In this document: positions 1 to 11,500 of the stretch, piece by piece
Layout: each line of letters starts with the position of its first letter
How positions within the stretch are numbered: position 1 is the stretch's first letter
NCBI RefSeq assembly: GCF_008831285.2
Contig: NC_045141.1
Span: 870,001-934,000 of the forward strand
Direction of reading: 5' to 3'
Source: Nymphaea colorata
Taxonomy: Eukaryota > Streptophyta > Magnoliopsida > Nymphaeales > Nymphaeaceae
DNA: 64,000 nucleotides
The notes under the pieces: model-generated
The model's database searches: none
What the model was told of the DNA's origin: nothing
Seen by the model: only the letters and a program-made list of their open reading frames with translations
Made by a program: the position numbers and the translations under genes

Positions 1-809
1 GCGAATTCTTGGAGACTGGCTCGGCCTTGGGTGTGTACTGTTGAGGTGGTTCTTTCTCTTGAATATTTGAAAGATTTTTGAGAAGGGAGAGAAGTACGCT
101 CACGTCTTGGCTAATTGAAGCGGGAGAGGATCAGCTTGATTGGGGCTGACCCGAGGAGATTCATGCCATTTCTAGGATTTCTGAAGTTTTAAACCTAGGT
201 TTTCATCTCTAGAAAGAGTCAATTTCTATATTGACTCCAAATTTGTTCAATATAATTTTGAAAATTAGGAAATCCTTGCTCCAAGCGAGTCATTCCTGGA
301 TTGCTTTGATCTGCATCAATCTTCTTTTGTTGGGTCTTTCTAGAATAATTCTAAAGAAGCAAATAAAGAGAGGGGGGAGGGAGAGAGAGTCATGCCGAAC
401 CATTTCTTCTCTAAATGTCTGGACTTTGAAGTCGAGAAATTTTTAATTCTCTTTAGTTGTTCTTATTAGTTGGGGTTTTACCCACTACAGAGAATTTTGA
501 TTTTATTTATGAAAATTCTTGGATTTAGTTATTGGGCCTCAATCCGGATTGATCTCAGAATTTTAGTTAAAGTTCTAGTTGAATTGACAAAAACTTTAAC
601 TTTGCGACTCATAATTCTAAGTTGCTTTACAACTGAAATTGTAAATGTTTCCTAGACTTGGATCTAGGATTGGATTGGGTGGACTTCGACTCCTGCCCGA
701 CATATTTCCATGGAATTTTTAAAATTTCCATTGAGAAAAATTTGAGAAATTTTGAGGTGGTAACAAGATTAAAACAATCTTGAAGGAACTTGTTTTATAA
801 ATTATCAAC
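1..809. other. Unclassified left-edge sequence, possibly copia leader
   Basis: No credible coding region is visible. The stretch leads directly into a copia reverse transcriptase fragment on the + strand, so it may be the remains of the same element's LTR or leader with gag, protease and integrase deleted. No primer binding site of the TGGTATCAGAG type was found here, so this assignment is a guess from position only. Confidence 0.3.
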
Positions 810-1850
810 TGCCCTAAAGGAATTCGGTTTCACAAATCTAAAGCCGACCACTCTCTCTTCATGTATAGACAAGGTAATATGTTCCCTCCAGTCCTAGTAT
901 GTGTAGATGATTTATTACTAGCAAGACATGAACAGGCCACTATTGCAAAGTTCAAAGCATTTCTCTGCAAAAAAAAATCCATATGAAGGACTTGGGAAAA
1001 CCTAAATATTTTTTTAGGCATCGAAATTGTGGATCCTCCAAAAGCATTTATTTATCACAACAGAAATATGCATTGAATATTATTCAAGAAGGTCTTTTAG
1101 AAGTCAAACCAATACCAATGGAGCAAAGACATGGACTAGATATTGATGAAAGAGAACTTATCAAAGATCCCGCTACTTATTGTCGACTGGCAGGATGGAT
1201 GATTTATCATAGCATTACAAGCCCAGATATACAGTTCGCAATACACGTTTTGTGTATTGCTATGTAGCAACCATGCATGTCTCACATGCAAGCAGCTTCA
1301 TGAGTTGTTTGCTATCAAGTCAAACTCGAAGCAAAAAAATTTGATAAGCAAACAAAACAACATGCAATTAAGTGCATTTTGTAACTCGGATTGGGCAGCT
1401 TGTCAACAACAAACTAGGCAATCGGCCATAGGTTATTGTGTGTTTCTTGTTTCAGTAACCATCTCTTAGAACACCAAAAAGCAGCAAACTGTATCACGAT
1501 CATCAGCTAAAGCTGAGTATAAATCAATGGCTAACGTGTTGTGTGAGATCACTTGGATGAAAAAATTATTACATGAACTGAGAGTTTATCAAGCACAACC
1601 AGTCACTGTCTAGTGTGATAGTCAAGTCACATTTACTTATTATGAAAAATCCAGTTTTTCATGAACGAACTAAACATATTGAATTATATTGTCACGTTGT
1701 TCATGAAAAGCTACTTCAAAGAGTAATAAGCACATGCTACATTTGCAGCAACTGGCCGATTTTCTTACTAATGGCATTAGGACGTGAGGCCCTTCAACAT
1801 TTATTATGCAAACAGGGTGTCAGACCTTCACGCTCCAGTTCGCGAGGGAG
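810..1850 (+). pseudogene. Ty1/copia pol remnant: reverse transcriptase and RNase H
   Basis: This is a decayed copia pol 3' half. Translation in changing frames gives SKADHSLFMYRQ, then VCVDDLLLA in place of the YVDD active-site motif (about 895-925). MKDLGKPKYFF follows, and then the thumb region with LAGWMIYHSITSPDIQFA. RNase H remains are CNSDWAACQQQTRQSAIGYCVF (1378-1445), a SRSSAKAEYKSMA motif (about 1495-1530) and FHERTKHIELYCH (about 1650-1690). Several frameshifts and in-frame stops separate these blocks, so no functional protein can be made. Gag, protease and integrase are absent upstream. The family assignment rests on the order RT then RNase H followed by a polypurine tract and LTR. 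Confidence 0.85.
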
Positions 1851-2290
1851 TGTTAACAATAAACGTTAAATTTTAATAAACGTTTTATTTTAGAACATTG
1901 GAGTACTAGTGCCGAATGAAGAAGGTTTCAGATTCCAGAGTAAGGTCCTTCCTTCCTAAAGAGCGACGACTTGGGTGCTTTAGGAAAGAAGTTCTAGGAC
2001 GTTGTGTTCTTAGACGTCAAGTTAAAATTAACGTTCTACGTTGTGTAAAGTTTATATGTCCCTTGTACAAGAGTCTAACAATAATAATAATAGCAGAAAA
2101 TCACCGTAAGAAGCTCTAGGACGTTGTGTTCTTAGACGTCAAGTTAAAATTAACGTTCTATGTTGTGTAAAGTTTATATGTCCCTTGTACAAGAGTCTAA
2201 CAATAATAGAAGAAAATCACCGTTTCTCACCCATCTCTTTTCTCCCTCATCTTCTTGAGTTGCACGAATTGTAATAGGTCTCCTACATAA
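1851..2290 (+). repeat. Probable 3' LTR of the left copia remnant
   Basis: The LTR is proposed to start at TGTTAACAAT, immediately after the purine-rich tract CGCGAGGGAG (1841-1850) and just downstream of the RNase H remnant, as expected for a polypurine tract and 3' LTR. The right boundary is uncertain; a CA near 2287-2292 is possible. The matching 5' LTR is not in the window. Confidence 0.5.
1994..2222. repeat. Two-copy tandem duplication (offset 121 bp)
   Basis: The block starting CTAGGACGTTGTGTTCTTAG at 1994 recurs at 2115 with only a few changes and a shorter AAT run. It lies inside the proposed LTR and looks like a local tandem duplication. No coding meaning is seen. Confidence 0.85.
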
Positions 2291-3330
2291 AACATTAAAG
2301 CATCGCACGCACACCAACATGTCACCGTCCTCACCGTAAAGAGTCGCCAAGATCCGATGAAAACCAATCTCTATTTTCATGCCTTCTCCCTTAGTGAAAT
2401 CCTAGCTTTCGACTATGCAACTAAATCCCCTACAAACAAAACCCTCACCCAAAACGTAACTTAGCACTTTGCCAAGTTGCAGAGAGAGTGAGTGCATATA
2501 TTTGTGTTTACATATCAAAAGTGATGTAGTCCACTATTTTTCTCTCACGTACTCAAATCTTTTTGTAGGGTTAATCCTATTCTTTTATATCTCCAAAAAA
2601 CAAGAATATATGTTAAGAGCTGCATATCATTTCAAAAGGATGCAGCCGATCTATTTTTAATAAGTGTTGCCCCTCAAATGTTTTAATAAGAATTATTTCA
2701 AATGTATCCCGATCTTCTATGCAATTAATACATTATTTATGCCTAGTGATGGACATCATCCGAACATCTTCCCTTCACAAACTTGTCTTCTTATTACTTT
2801 AACCGCAGTTAGCACAACTTATGTAAAATGGGTTTATGTCATTGAAAAATGCTCAATGTGGTAAGGATTCTTCACAGATTCTTATGTCATGTTGTTGAAG
2901 CAAAAGTTTTCATCAACAAGTTTAAGTCAAACACTAACTTGGCAAATAATAATAATAATAATAAAGCGAAGGCAAGTTTTGATATTTTTCTGTTGCACTG
3001 TAATGAAGACGCATCTGTCAATTGCCTATTTAATTGGTAAATATTTTTTTAGCAGAGACTAATTAGCTAGAAATTGTGATAGTCAATTTAACCTCTTTTG
3101 TGTTTAAGTAGTTATGAATTTTGCAAGGCCATCAATCACATTTTGAATTCGCTGACAGCAGATTATTGTCTTCCTCAATGTCGATAGCATTGTCAGAACA
3201 TGCCTGACTAGTAACAGTCTGAGCATCAGGAATAAGAGAATCAAGCAGTCCCATCTAATGGCTTATTTTATATATGAGTGCCATTCAACCATTTTATTTT
3301 AACTTGATGATATATGTATGAACGTATGTT
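2291..3330. other. Intergenic, nothing recognised
   Basis: AT-rich sequence with a short (AAT)n run near 2947-2964. Only short unsupported open frames are present and no known domain is seen. Confidence 0.6.
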
Positions 3331-3740
3331 TTTGTATATTGCAAATATTAGGATTTATCAATATCATAATTTATTTAAAAAGAGTAAGTGCTTACCGATG
3401 GGGGAAAAAAACGTCAGCAGAGAGACAATTATTGAGACGAAGCTCATATCAAAAATGAGGAAAACCATTACTAATGTGCTGAGGACGCGTCAATACTTTT
3501 TTAATGTATTACTGATCCTGCTTTTCACTTACGTCTAGAGCGACATCAACAACGTAATACCTATCACTAACGCTCAAAAAAATATCAGCATTTTTACCGG
3601 TACTAACGCTGATACAACATCAGTAAATAAGGTCTTCTTTAGCTCACGATCATCGTTAATAGCTTCACTGACATATAAATTACTGACATTTTGGAGAGAG
3701 TGTCAATAAAGAGTCCGGTAGCATTGTTTTAGAGGTTTTT
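3331..3740. mobile_element. Possible CACTA-like subterminal repeat region
   Basis: Short motifs recur in both orientations: CACTAACGCT, TACTAACGCTGAT, ATCAGTAAATAA, ACGTCAGCAG and GCGTCAATAC. Clusters of such 8-12 bp repeats are typical of En/Spm-type (CACTA) subterminal regions. I could not fix terminal inverted repeats or a 3-bp target duplication, so neither extent nor class is established. Confidence 0.3.
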
Positions 3741-4700
3741 CTGACGTCAAGAAGGGTCGGTTTGATTGCAGAGATAAAACTAGAGGGGAGGGAAAAATTG
3801 TACGGGCAGGTAATTTCACCCGCTCGTATTCCTTGCCATCAAATGGGGTCAACTTTCACCCGTTTCTCGTCGTCAACTTTCACCCGTTTCTCGTCGACCG
3901 ACTGAACGACGCAAAGGGAGAAGGACGAGAAGAAGAGAAATGGGCAAGAGATAGTTGGAAGGGAGGGGCCTCCTGTTCACCATTCCTCTTGCTGATTGAA
4001 GTAGAGGGGGAGAAGAAGAAGCGGTAGAAGTAGAAGGGGAAGGACGAGAAGAAGAAGAAGAAGGGGTAGAAGAAGGAAGACGTTTCTTCCTGCGTCGGTT
4101 GGGTGCTTGTTGAAGGAGGAAGACAGACGGACACTTGAAAGGGCGAGGGTTTAACATGTCCGTGCGATCTGCCCTCGTCTCCTTCATAATTTGCTGCTCT
4201 TCTCCCCACCCTTTCTCTTCTCTGTTCTCTCTTCCCTTCCTTCCCCTCCTCTGTCTATGCTATTCCCCCGTTTCAATTTTCCCAATCTTCCTGGTCATCG
4301 GCCACCGGGCAATTTCTCATATACCCACCTCTTGTTCTCCCTCAGGAAGAACAGGAACACCCACGAGTCAAGAAAAGCTCTTTTAAGTGATTCGCTCTTT
4401 TCCGCGGCTGTATCATCTTCATAACCGTAATCACCGTCCAATTCTTTACTCGTTCTGGCACTGCCCATTTTAGGTATTAGGGAAAGGAGGCCGTTGATCT
4501 CTTGCAGTCATGGCGGTGATGGAGAATGGCGGCGTGGATTTGGGGGTGAAGGTTGGATCGTTGTTGGCCGGCGGAATTCAGTCATTTTCCAACCGTCACC
4601 TAAAAAGTCTCTCCTTCATTTTATCTCCTTAAAAAGTCTCTCCTTCATTTTATCTCCTTCATTTTATATTGTGCATCAAACACACTGAAAAAAATTTTCC
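3741..4700. other. CT/GA-rich block with a short ATG frame, possible captured gene 5' end
   Basis: The stretch resembles a plant gene leader: long pyrimidine-rich or purine-rich runs (3900-4260), then a frame from ATG at 4510 to TAA at 4631 (40 codons, beginning MAVMENGGVDLGVKVG). I do not recognise the product. A 21-bp unit with core GTCAACTTTCACCCGTTTCTC is tandemly repeated at about 3848-3892, and a second local duplication of AAAAAGTCTCTCCTTC lies near 4598-4660. The block follows a CACTA-like repeat cluster, so capture of a gene fragment is possible but unproven. Confidence 0.3.
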
Positions 4701-6316
4701 TACAATTAAACAGAACCTCAAATCGGAAAAGAGTTAACATCATGTATTTTTTTCAGAAAAATATACCGTGATAAAATTAAATGAGCCCTAAAGAAGAGGT
4801 TTCTTACATGCACGAATTTGAGATATCTATTTTCTTTTTAATAATTATTCTCACTAAAAATTAATGTGGGGTGGGGCCATATTTGTTTTTCCTTTTAGCA
4901 CGAAAAGCATTCAAGGCGTAGTGGATTGCATTAATATATAGATGGCAGCGTAAATTGCCAATGGCTGTCAATATTAGTTCAAAATTCTTCTACTTTGAAA
5001 TTCTTTTTACTCGTGCACTTACTGCAATTCTAACTTTTAAAGCACTAGAAATATACGTCTAACTTATACTCGTGTTCTTATTTTTAAGAGAGAGAGAGAA
5101 TAAATGCACCTCTCTCCCTATTTCCCTTTGCTTGTGGAGTCCAAGGCTTTTAGATTGTAGATGCATTTCAGCTCAGTGGCAGAGCCGCATGACAGTCTCA
5201 CAAAGGTCTATTTACTTTTATATATATATATATATAAGTGCCTATAACAAAATTAAAGTTGTTGAATTAGTGCTCCCACCAACTAAAATTTTTTTTCTCT
5301 GCTAGTGCCCCATCTCCATGTAGACTATGAGGTTCTCGGTCACCTTCTTATTTCTAAACAACTACCTCCAAGTCCTACCCATGAATCCATCCATGAACCA
5401 TTGAAATCTACTGGGTAGCAAATCCATTCCACTGATCGCCCCCCTATATCTTACAAATGCCACGAATGCTATTTTCCTTTTTCAAAACAAAAAATTTAAG
5501 TGATTTTTTCCATTATTTTCTCAAAAAAATATATGAAAGAACAGCCTTGGTACTCGTTTCATATGTCTCTTCGGCCGGTTCAATTTTATTCAGTTTCGAC
5601 TCATAAACCCATCCAACGCTCTACTTATGAATTAACATCAAAAAGCTATTGGATTTGATTTTGCTTAAACGGATTTTGAGTGGCAGATCTTTTTTATTCC
5701 TGTCACTCAAGGGAACTGTAGACACGACTTTTCGTATCAAAGTTCAAGGCGAAGGCGAAAGGTAAGAGGGGCCTTACTTAATTGGCAGGCCATACAATAA
5801 ATAGGAAGACGTTGACATGGCATGGGATGGGGGAAGAAAAAGGCCGCTTTCTGAAATTAAATATTTTGAAGGGCATTTATTTTGAAAAACAAATCTGCCA
5901 CGTCTGAGCACGTCCCTTTTTTTATTCGTCAAAGATTTCGAGGCCCGCGACCGTTGCGGTCGCCCGACGGTTTTCGCGAGTAATTCGCCGGCCTTAGCTA
6001 ATTGGACGATTATACGCCCATGCAGCACAAGGAATGACAAAACTGCCCCTTCTTCATCTTATGTTATGTTGGGTTGTGTTCGTTGTGCCACAGACTTAAA
6101 GATCTACAATGATTTACATGACTTTAACGTCAGACTTTCCCTTCTTCTCTCCTTCATTTCATCTTAAATTCATGGATTTTAACACGTAAAATATACGTTA
6201 CTATCTTAAATCGATTTTACCTTAAATCCATGGATTTTAACATCTAAGTTGATCTTTTTTTCAAAATACACTTTTTTTTATGCAGTCTCAGTTTTTATCA
6301 AAAGCAAACTTAAGAA
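4701..6316. other. Intergenic, nothing recognised
   Basis: AT-rich non-coding sequence with a short (TA)n tract at about 5220-5236. Near 5940-5985 a GC-rich patch contains the self-complementary CGACCGTTGCGGTCG. No supported gene. Confidence 0.6.
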
Positions 6317-6799
6317 GTGTCTGGATGACACTCTCTAAAAACTTAGTTTTGTGAAAACCAATTTCTTTGAAAACCTGATTAAAAAATCAGGTATCCAAAC
6401 TTTATTTAAATGTTTGGATGACAAGTGAAAAACTTAGTGTAGTGGTAAAATTCGATTTTGCCTGAAAAATATGGAGGAACATAGGCATTTCAAGTCCTTT
6501 ATGAAAACTGGGTTTTGTCAAAACTCAACCAAATTTTAATGTCATTCAAACATTCTTGAAATAGTGTTTTTGGTGCAAAACCAAAACCTGGTTTTAGGTT
6601 GTCATCAAAACACCCGCTTTGGTAGACACATTTGAAAAAATGATGTTTGTAAAAATGAATTTTTTGAATGAGTTTTTGTAAAACATAGTTCTTAAGTTTA
6701 GGTGGGGAAAGCGAAAACTGGTTTTAGATCAATAACCTGGTGGGGAGAGAAGTTTTTCCACTTGCTTATGAAAACTCTGTTTTTGAAGTCATCCAAACA
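6317..6799. repeat. Candidate MITE
   Basis: The segment is bounded by imperfect inverted ends: GTGTCTGGATGACA (6317-6330) and the inverse of TGTTTGGATGACTTC (6785-6799). Internal sequences related to the ends recur near 6407 and 6599. It is AT-rich and non-coding, about 480 bp, which fits a miniature inverted-repeat element. No clean target duplication could be assigned, so the class is unknown. Confidence 0.4.
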
Positions 6800-8140
6800 A
6801 ATAAAAAAGGGCAAAAGAAGTAAAAGATTTTGAAATGTCAACTTCATTTCTTCGGTCAATTAAGCACATCCCAGTAGTTTTAATAACATCATTTATTTGT
6901 TATGTTGTACACTGAATGTGTCGCTTTTCAGCTAAAGTCAAGACTATGAGTCTAGGCATTATGCTTGCAGGGTTCAATTTTTTGCAAGCAGCTGAGGTGA
7001 GCTGAACTGAGAACGGCCAACATGTTAAAATGGATCAACAGCAAAGTTCATTTTTAAAGTTGCAAATCTCCTGATGCCGCTCTCATATCCAAACGCATGT
7101 TTTCCAATTGATTATTTTTGTGGGCCGGGCTTTTGATTCATTCAAGTGTCTCACACAACATTCCGTTGGAGAAGCTTTGGCGGGGAAAAGGAAGAAAAGG
7201 AAATGGAGGTAAATATATTAACCGTTTCTTTTGAGAGGGCAAGTGTGAAATCCACCAACTGTAGCGTAAAGGGTAATGGTACCACCCACTTTTTCTTCGC
7301 TTTCCAAGTAACTGGGCCATCCCATCCGCACATGCATGAGCTTTACAAGGCTAATTTCGACCGCAATGGAATGACTAGTTTAATTAACCTGGATCTCAAG
7401 TTTCCTTTTTTTTTTTTTTTTTTTGGATCTCGAGCCTCAAATCTCGACATCTGAAAACCCAACTACTTAGACAGCTGATTTCGGATGTGAAAGAAAAAAC
7501 CCACGTTTTAGACAAAAATTACGACCGCATACTTTTTGGCAATTCACGAGAAATTGTGCATATTTCACCAATTATTTGAGCACTGGTTCTCATTTAATAG
7601 GTAATGAGTACATCAGTTACATGCAATTTGGATGAGAAAACGAGTAGGAGAAATATTTATTTTGTCCTAGTCTCTCTCTACTCTTGAACGAGCCTCCAAG
7701 GCAAAGATACTGATTTGATTAAATTTAACCAAGGGCTCGAATCAAATTCCCGCTAAAATAAGCGGATCCAAAGTTGGGACACCAAAATGTTGAGTCCTAC
7801 TCAGAAACCAATTGTGACATAAGCACGATGAAATGAAGGAGTCTGCTTGAGAAGTAAGAATACTAAACAGAGTTCATGGTCCAGGAGTTTGCTGAATCGG
7901 TTGCGATCCGTTACCATCCCTTGCAAGGGGACACGGATGGTCGAGGGGAGATGGGATCTTCCGTCCCCTCTTCCTTCTCCCCTGACGCCGCCGAAAGCGC
8001 GAAAATGAACAATAAACAAAAGAAAGGAAAAGGAGACGGCGGACCCTCAAAAAGCCAAGGAAAGAAAAGCCATTCGGGGTCCACGTGTACAAACAGCGGG
8101 AGATCGTCGTTGTGCACCCCGTCGTGCCGGACGGTCAGAG
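6800..8140. other. Upstream intergenic region of the formin gene
   Basis: No supported coding region. A poly-T run lies near 7407-7424. Several short frames overlap on both strands around 7800-8120, where the sequence becomes GC-richer, but none shows a known domain. Part of this may be distal promoter of the formin gene. Confidence 0.5.
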
Positions 8141-8574
8141 ATTAATTCTTCCGGCCATGACATCACCAGAGGATCCACTCGTTGCAGCGCTTACAAGAGT
8201 CTTTTTCCCTTCTCTCTCTCTCTCTCCCCCCACAACTCCCATGGCCGGACCCCATTGGACCTCTCCCCAAGTGTGAAGCTATGAAGCCCAAACAGGAAAT
8301 GTATGCCCGAGCGAGAATTGGTCATGCTAACCAGTGATTTCTTTGAAACCAAGATGATCACGAGAGACATTATTAACCTGTGACTTCTTCTTCGAAGACA
8401 CCATGCACAGAGACAGAGAGAAAGCCAGAGAGAGAGCGAGGGTGAGAGAGTTGGTTGAGGAGAGAGCAATTAATTCTTCTTTCATGGCTTTAGGCCTCTG
8501 CCTCGATTACCGTTGAACCTGTTACATTCTGTCAGGCCCTGAGTCAGTAGCGAGAGAGAGAGAGAGATTCCGCC
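8141..8574 (+). promoter_or_regulatory. Proximal upstream and 5' UTR region of the formin gene
   Basis: The region before the formin ATG contains a CT run (8212-8228) and GA runs (8415-8445 and 8550-8567), features common in plant core promoters and 5' UTRs. The transcription start cannot be located from sequence alone and no convincing TATA box was assigned. Confidence 0.45.
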
Positions 8575-11500
8575 ATGAAAGCACCTGTCGAGTTCTTCAC
8601 CCTTCTAGTCGTGGCTATTTCGATCTTTTACCCTGTCTTCTCTGCCATTTTAGTTGATTATTCAGGTGACCACCGACTCAGGAGGATACTGCACCACCCC
8701 CTGTTCCCTGCTGACCCCCCTTCTCCGCCTGCCCACACACCTCTCCCTCCAACTCCGACCATCGCTGCCCAGAACCCACAGTTTTTCCCTCACACGCCTC
8801 CGGGACCGCCACCGAACCAGACCCAGACCCTCTCCCCTGCCGCCAATGCCTCTGACCAGAACCGGACCGACATGTCCGATCAGAGGAAGATAAAGCCTGC
8901 TGGGAAGGTCTTCATTGCGGCTTCAGTCTCAATTGTGGCGCTGGGCAGTCTGATCGCATTGACTTGTTTCCTTTATTATCGCCGGAGACGGAATTCGGCT
9001 GAATCAGAGAAGTTGGTCGGACAGGGAGCTGCAGTCAGGCATGTCTCCGGCGAAACTAACCGGATTCGACGACCTTCAATGTCCGCAGCATCGCGTTTCC
9101 TCTACATTGGAACGGTGGAGCCATCAAAAAGCAGAAGCGGGGAGATAAAAGATTCACCTTATCACAGATTGAATGAGAGCCACGTAAGGCTTGGTTTGCA
9201 CCAGCCAAGCCCGGAGCTTCAGCCGCTTCCACCACTTTCAGGACCGCCACAGTGGAGTCCTTCGGCGACCATGTCCCCTGATGAGGAGGATTCCTACTAC
9301 AGCGCTAAAGCATCGCTAACCGGGAGCAATTGGAGCCCTGGCAGACTGGCTTTGCAGCAGAGATTTCCTACCTCCACCACCACCACCACCACCACCACCA
9401 CCACGACGACCACCACCAACAGGAGCAGCACAAACACGAATAGCAGCATCAACACCATCATAAGCAGGGACAGAGCTATGGTGCACAGCAGAGATGGTAG
9501 ACTTTCAGCAGAACGGTGCCCCACTGAAAGCCGAGATACCGCTCCTAGGATCAGCATTGCGTCATCGCCAATGTTGCAGCCAATGACTGTCACGGACCTG
9601 CTACCCTCTCCTCAACATGATATGCCATCACCGGCCATTTTTTCTCCGCCTCTCTCTTCTGCGGCAAGCTCGCCACTTCCCCTTCCAATTCCTGCATTTC
9701 CGTCAACATTGTCCGAGAAATCCGGCCTTCCGACATCACCGCCACCAGCTCCACTCGTGTCGCCATCACAAACACAACTGCCGGTGCCACCACCAATATC
9801 TCGTCAGCAGCAGCCGCCGCCACCACCGCCACCGCCACCACGGCCATCACAACCACCGCCGTCGCCACCACCACGGCGGCCAACGCAAACACCACTGCCA
9901 CTGCCGCCGCGGCCACTGTTGCAGCCGCAGCACCTAATACTCAACAAGGATAGGCTGCCGAAATCATGCCCTCCACCCATGGCTGCTCACTTTCGGAATC
10001 AAGTTCTCTTTCCGGAGCCTAGCAGCCCAAAGAATCAGAATACTGATTCCATGGGCCAAGCACCTGCGGTAAATGACAACAAAGAGGCGTTTCCGGAGCA
10101 GTTAACTGACACAGAAGGTGCTAATTCAAGGCCCAGACTGAGGCCTCTGCATTGGGACAAAGTCCGAGCTAGTTCAGATCGTGCGATGGTCTGGGACAGA
10201 CTGAAATCAAGCTCTTTCACGTAAAAATTTCAAACTCAAACATCCTGCTTGTTAATTCATCTTCTGATATAAATAAGTTCAGGCAGAGCAATTACTTGAA
10301 GGAAGAGTTTGTAGTCGGAAATTGCATGACATTAGGATGAGTCCCGATTCATATCTTACTTGGACATCATCATTGAAAATCACTTCCTACATTTATGAAT
10401 CTGCTCAAGTTTATTAGTTACTAGTTGGTAGAAATGAGTTCCCCTATAATATGGCTGGATGTTGTGGCCTTGTTGTGCAGTTTCTGTATATGATTCAGCT
10501 GTTAAAGTTCTAAGTTGTGCGCTGCTCTAATATATCGTTTATGAATAGTTCATGTGCAGTTTCAGTTGCAAATCTGTAGTAATTTTTTTTTGCTACCTTC
10601 CTGCAGACTGGACGAAGATATGATTGAGACTTTATTCATATGTAAACCTTCAAATTCCTCCCAGAAGGAATCACTAAAGAAAGTTGTGCCTCCTACCGAA
10701 AGGGAGACCAGAGTACTTGACCCAAAGAAATCCCAAAACATAGCCATACTTTTAAGAGCACTGAATGTCACAAGAGATGAAGTGTTTGAAGCACTCGTAG
10801 AAGGTGAAGATCATGCTGTTCCTTGCATTTTTTTTTCTCTTAATTTGTGATTTCAATTAATGAGATGAAGCTTGATGCGTGCATCATTTTGTTGAGATAC
10901 AGAGTATTAGTGTTGGGGGCAAGATTTCTTAACTGTCGGCCTAAATCCTGTCACCTGTAATTTCTGAAGTTTAAAACCCATGGACTGACCAAATTGGGAA
11001 CACCAGGAAGACCAAGACAGATATATTCTATACATGCTGGTTTCTATTTAAAAAGCATGAAGCATCTGTGACGAAAGTACAAGGGCCATGATGCTCGAAA
11101 GGACAAACATCAAATATTCTGCACTTACAACTTAGGTTGTGGCTCAAATCTATTCATCTTGCTCCAAGATTGTACCAAGTTGGTCTAGTGAGATGAACAT
11201 GAGCTGGCTCATAGGACTGGATGACTATTCAGCTTGGATACTTATGCCCTTTTATTATACAGGCAGCTTACAAAAATTTTGATATATATGATTACTCAAA
11301 CCTTACAATTCCTATCACTATGTTCTATCCATTAATTTTATTTTTTTATCAAGTCCTAATCTCATCATCTAAATGATTGCTCGCTTGACCTCGGCAGCTA
11401 AATCAGACCTACAACCTACTAAGCCTGAAGTCATGTTTCAGCTTGGCTCATTATCAAACAGATTAGAGATGAGCTTGAACCAGTTTTTCATGATTTTTTT

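Noticed and set aside
3873-4209. Ser/Pro/Phe-rich antisense frames
   Set aside because: Low-complexity purine tract on the other strand, no conserved motif.
9297-9916. Antisense polyvaline/alanine frames and a His-rich + strand frame
   Set aside because: They are shadows of the ACC and CCG/CCA repeats in formin exon 1.
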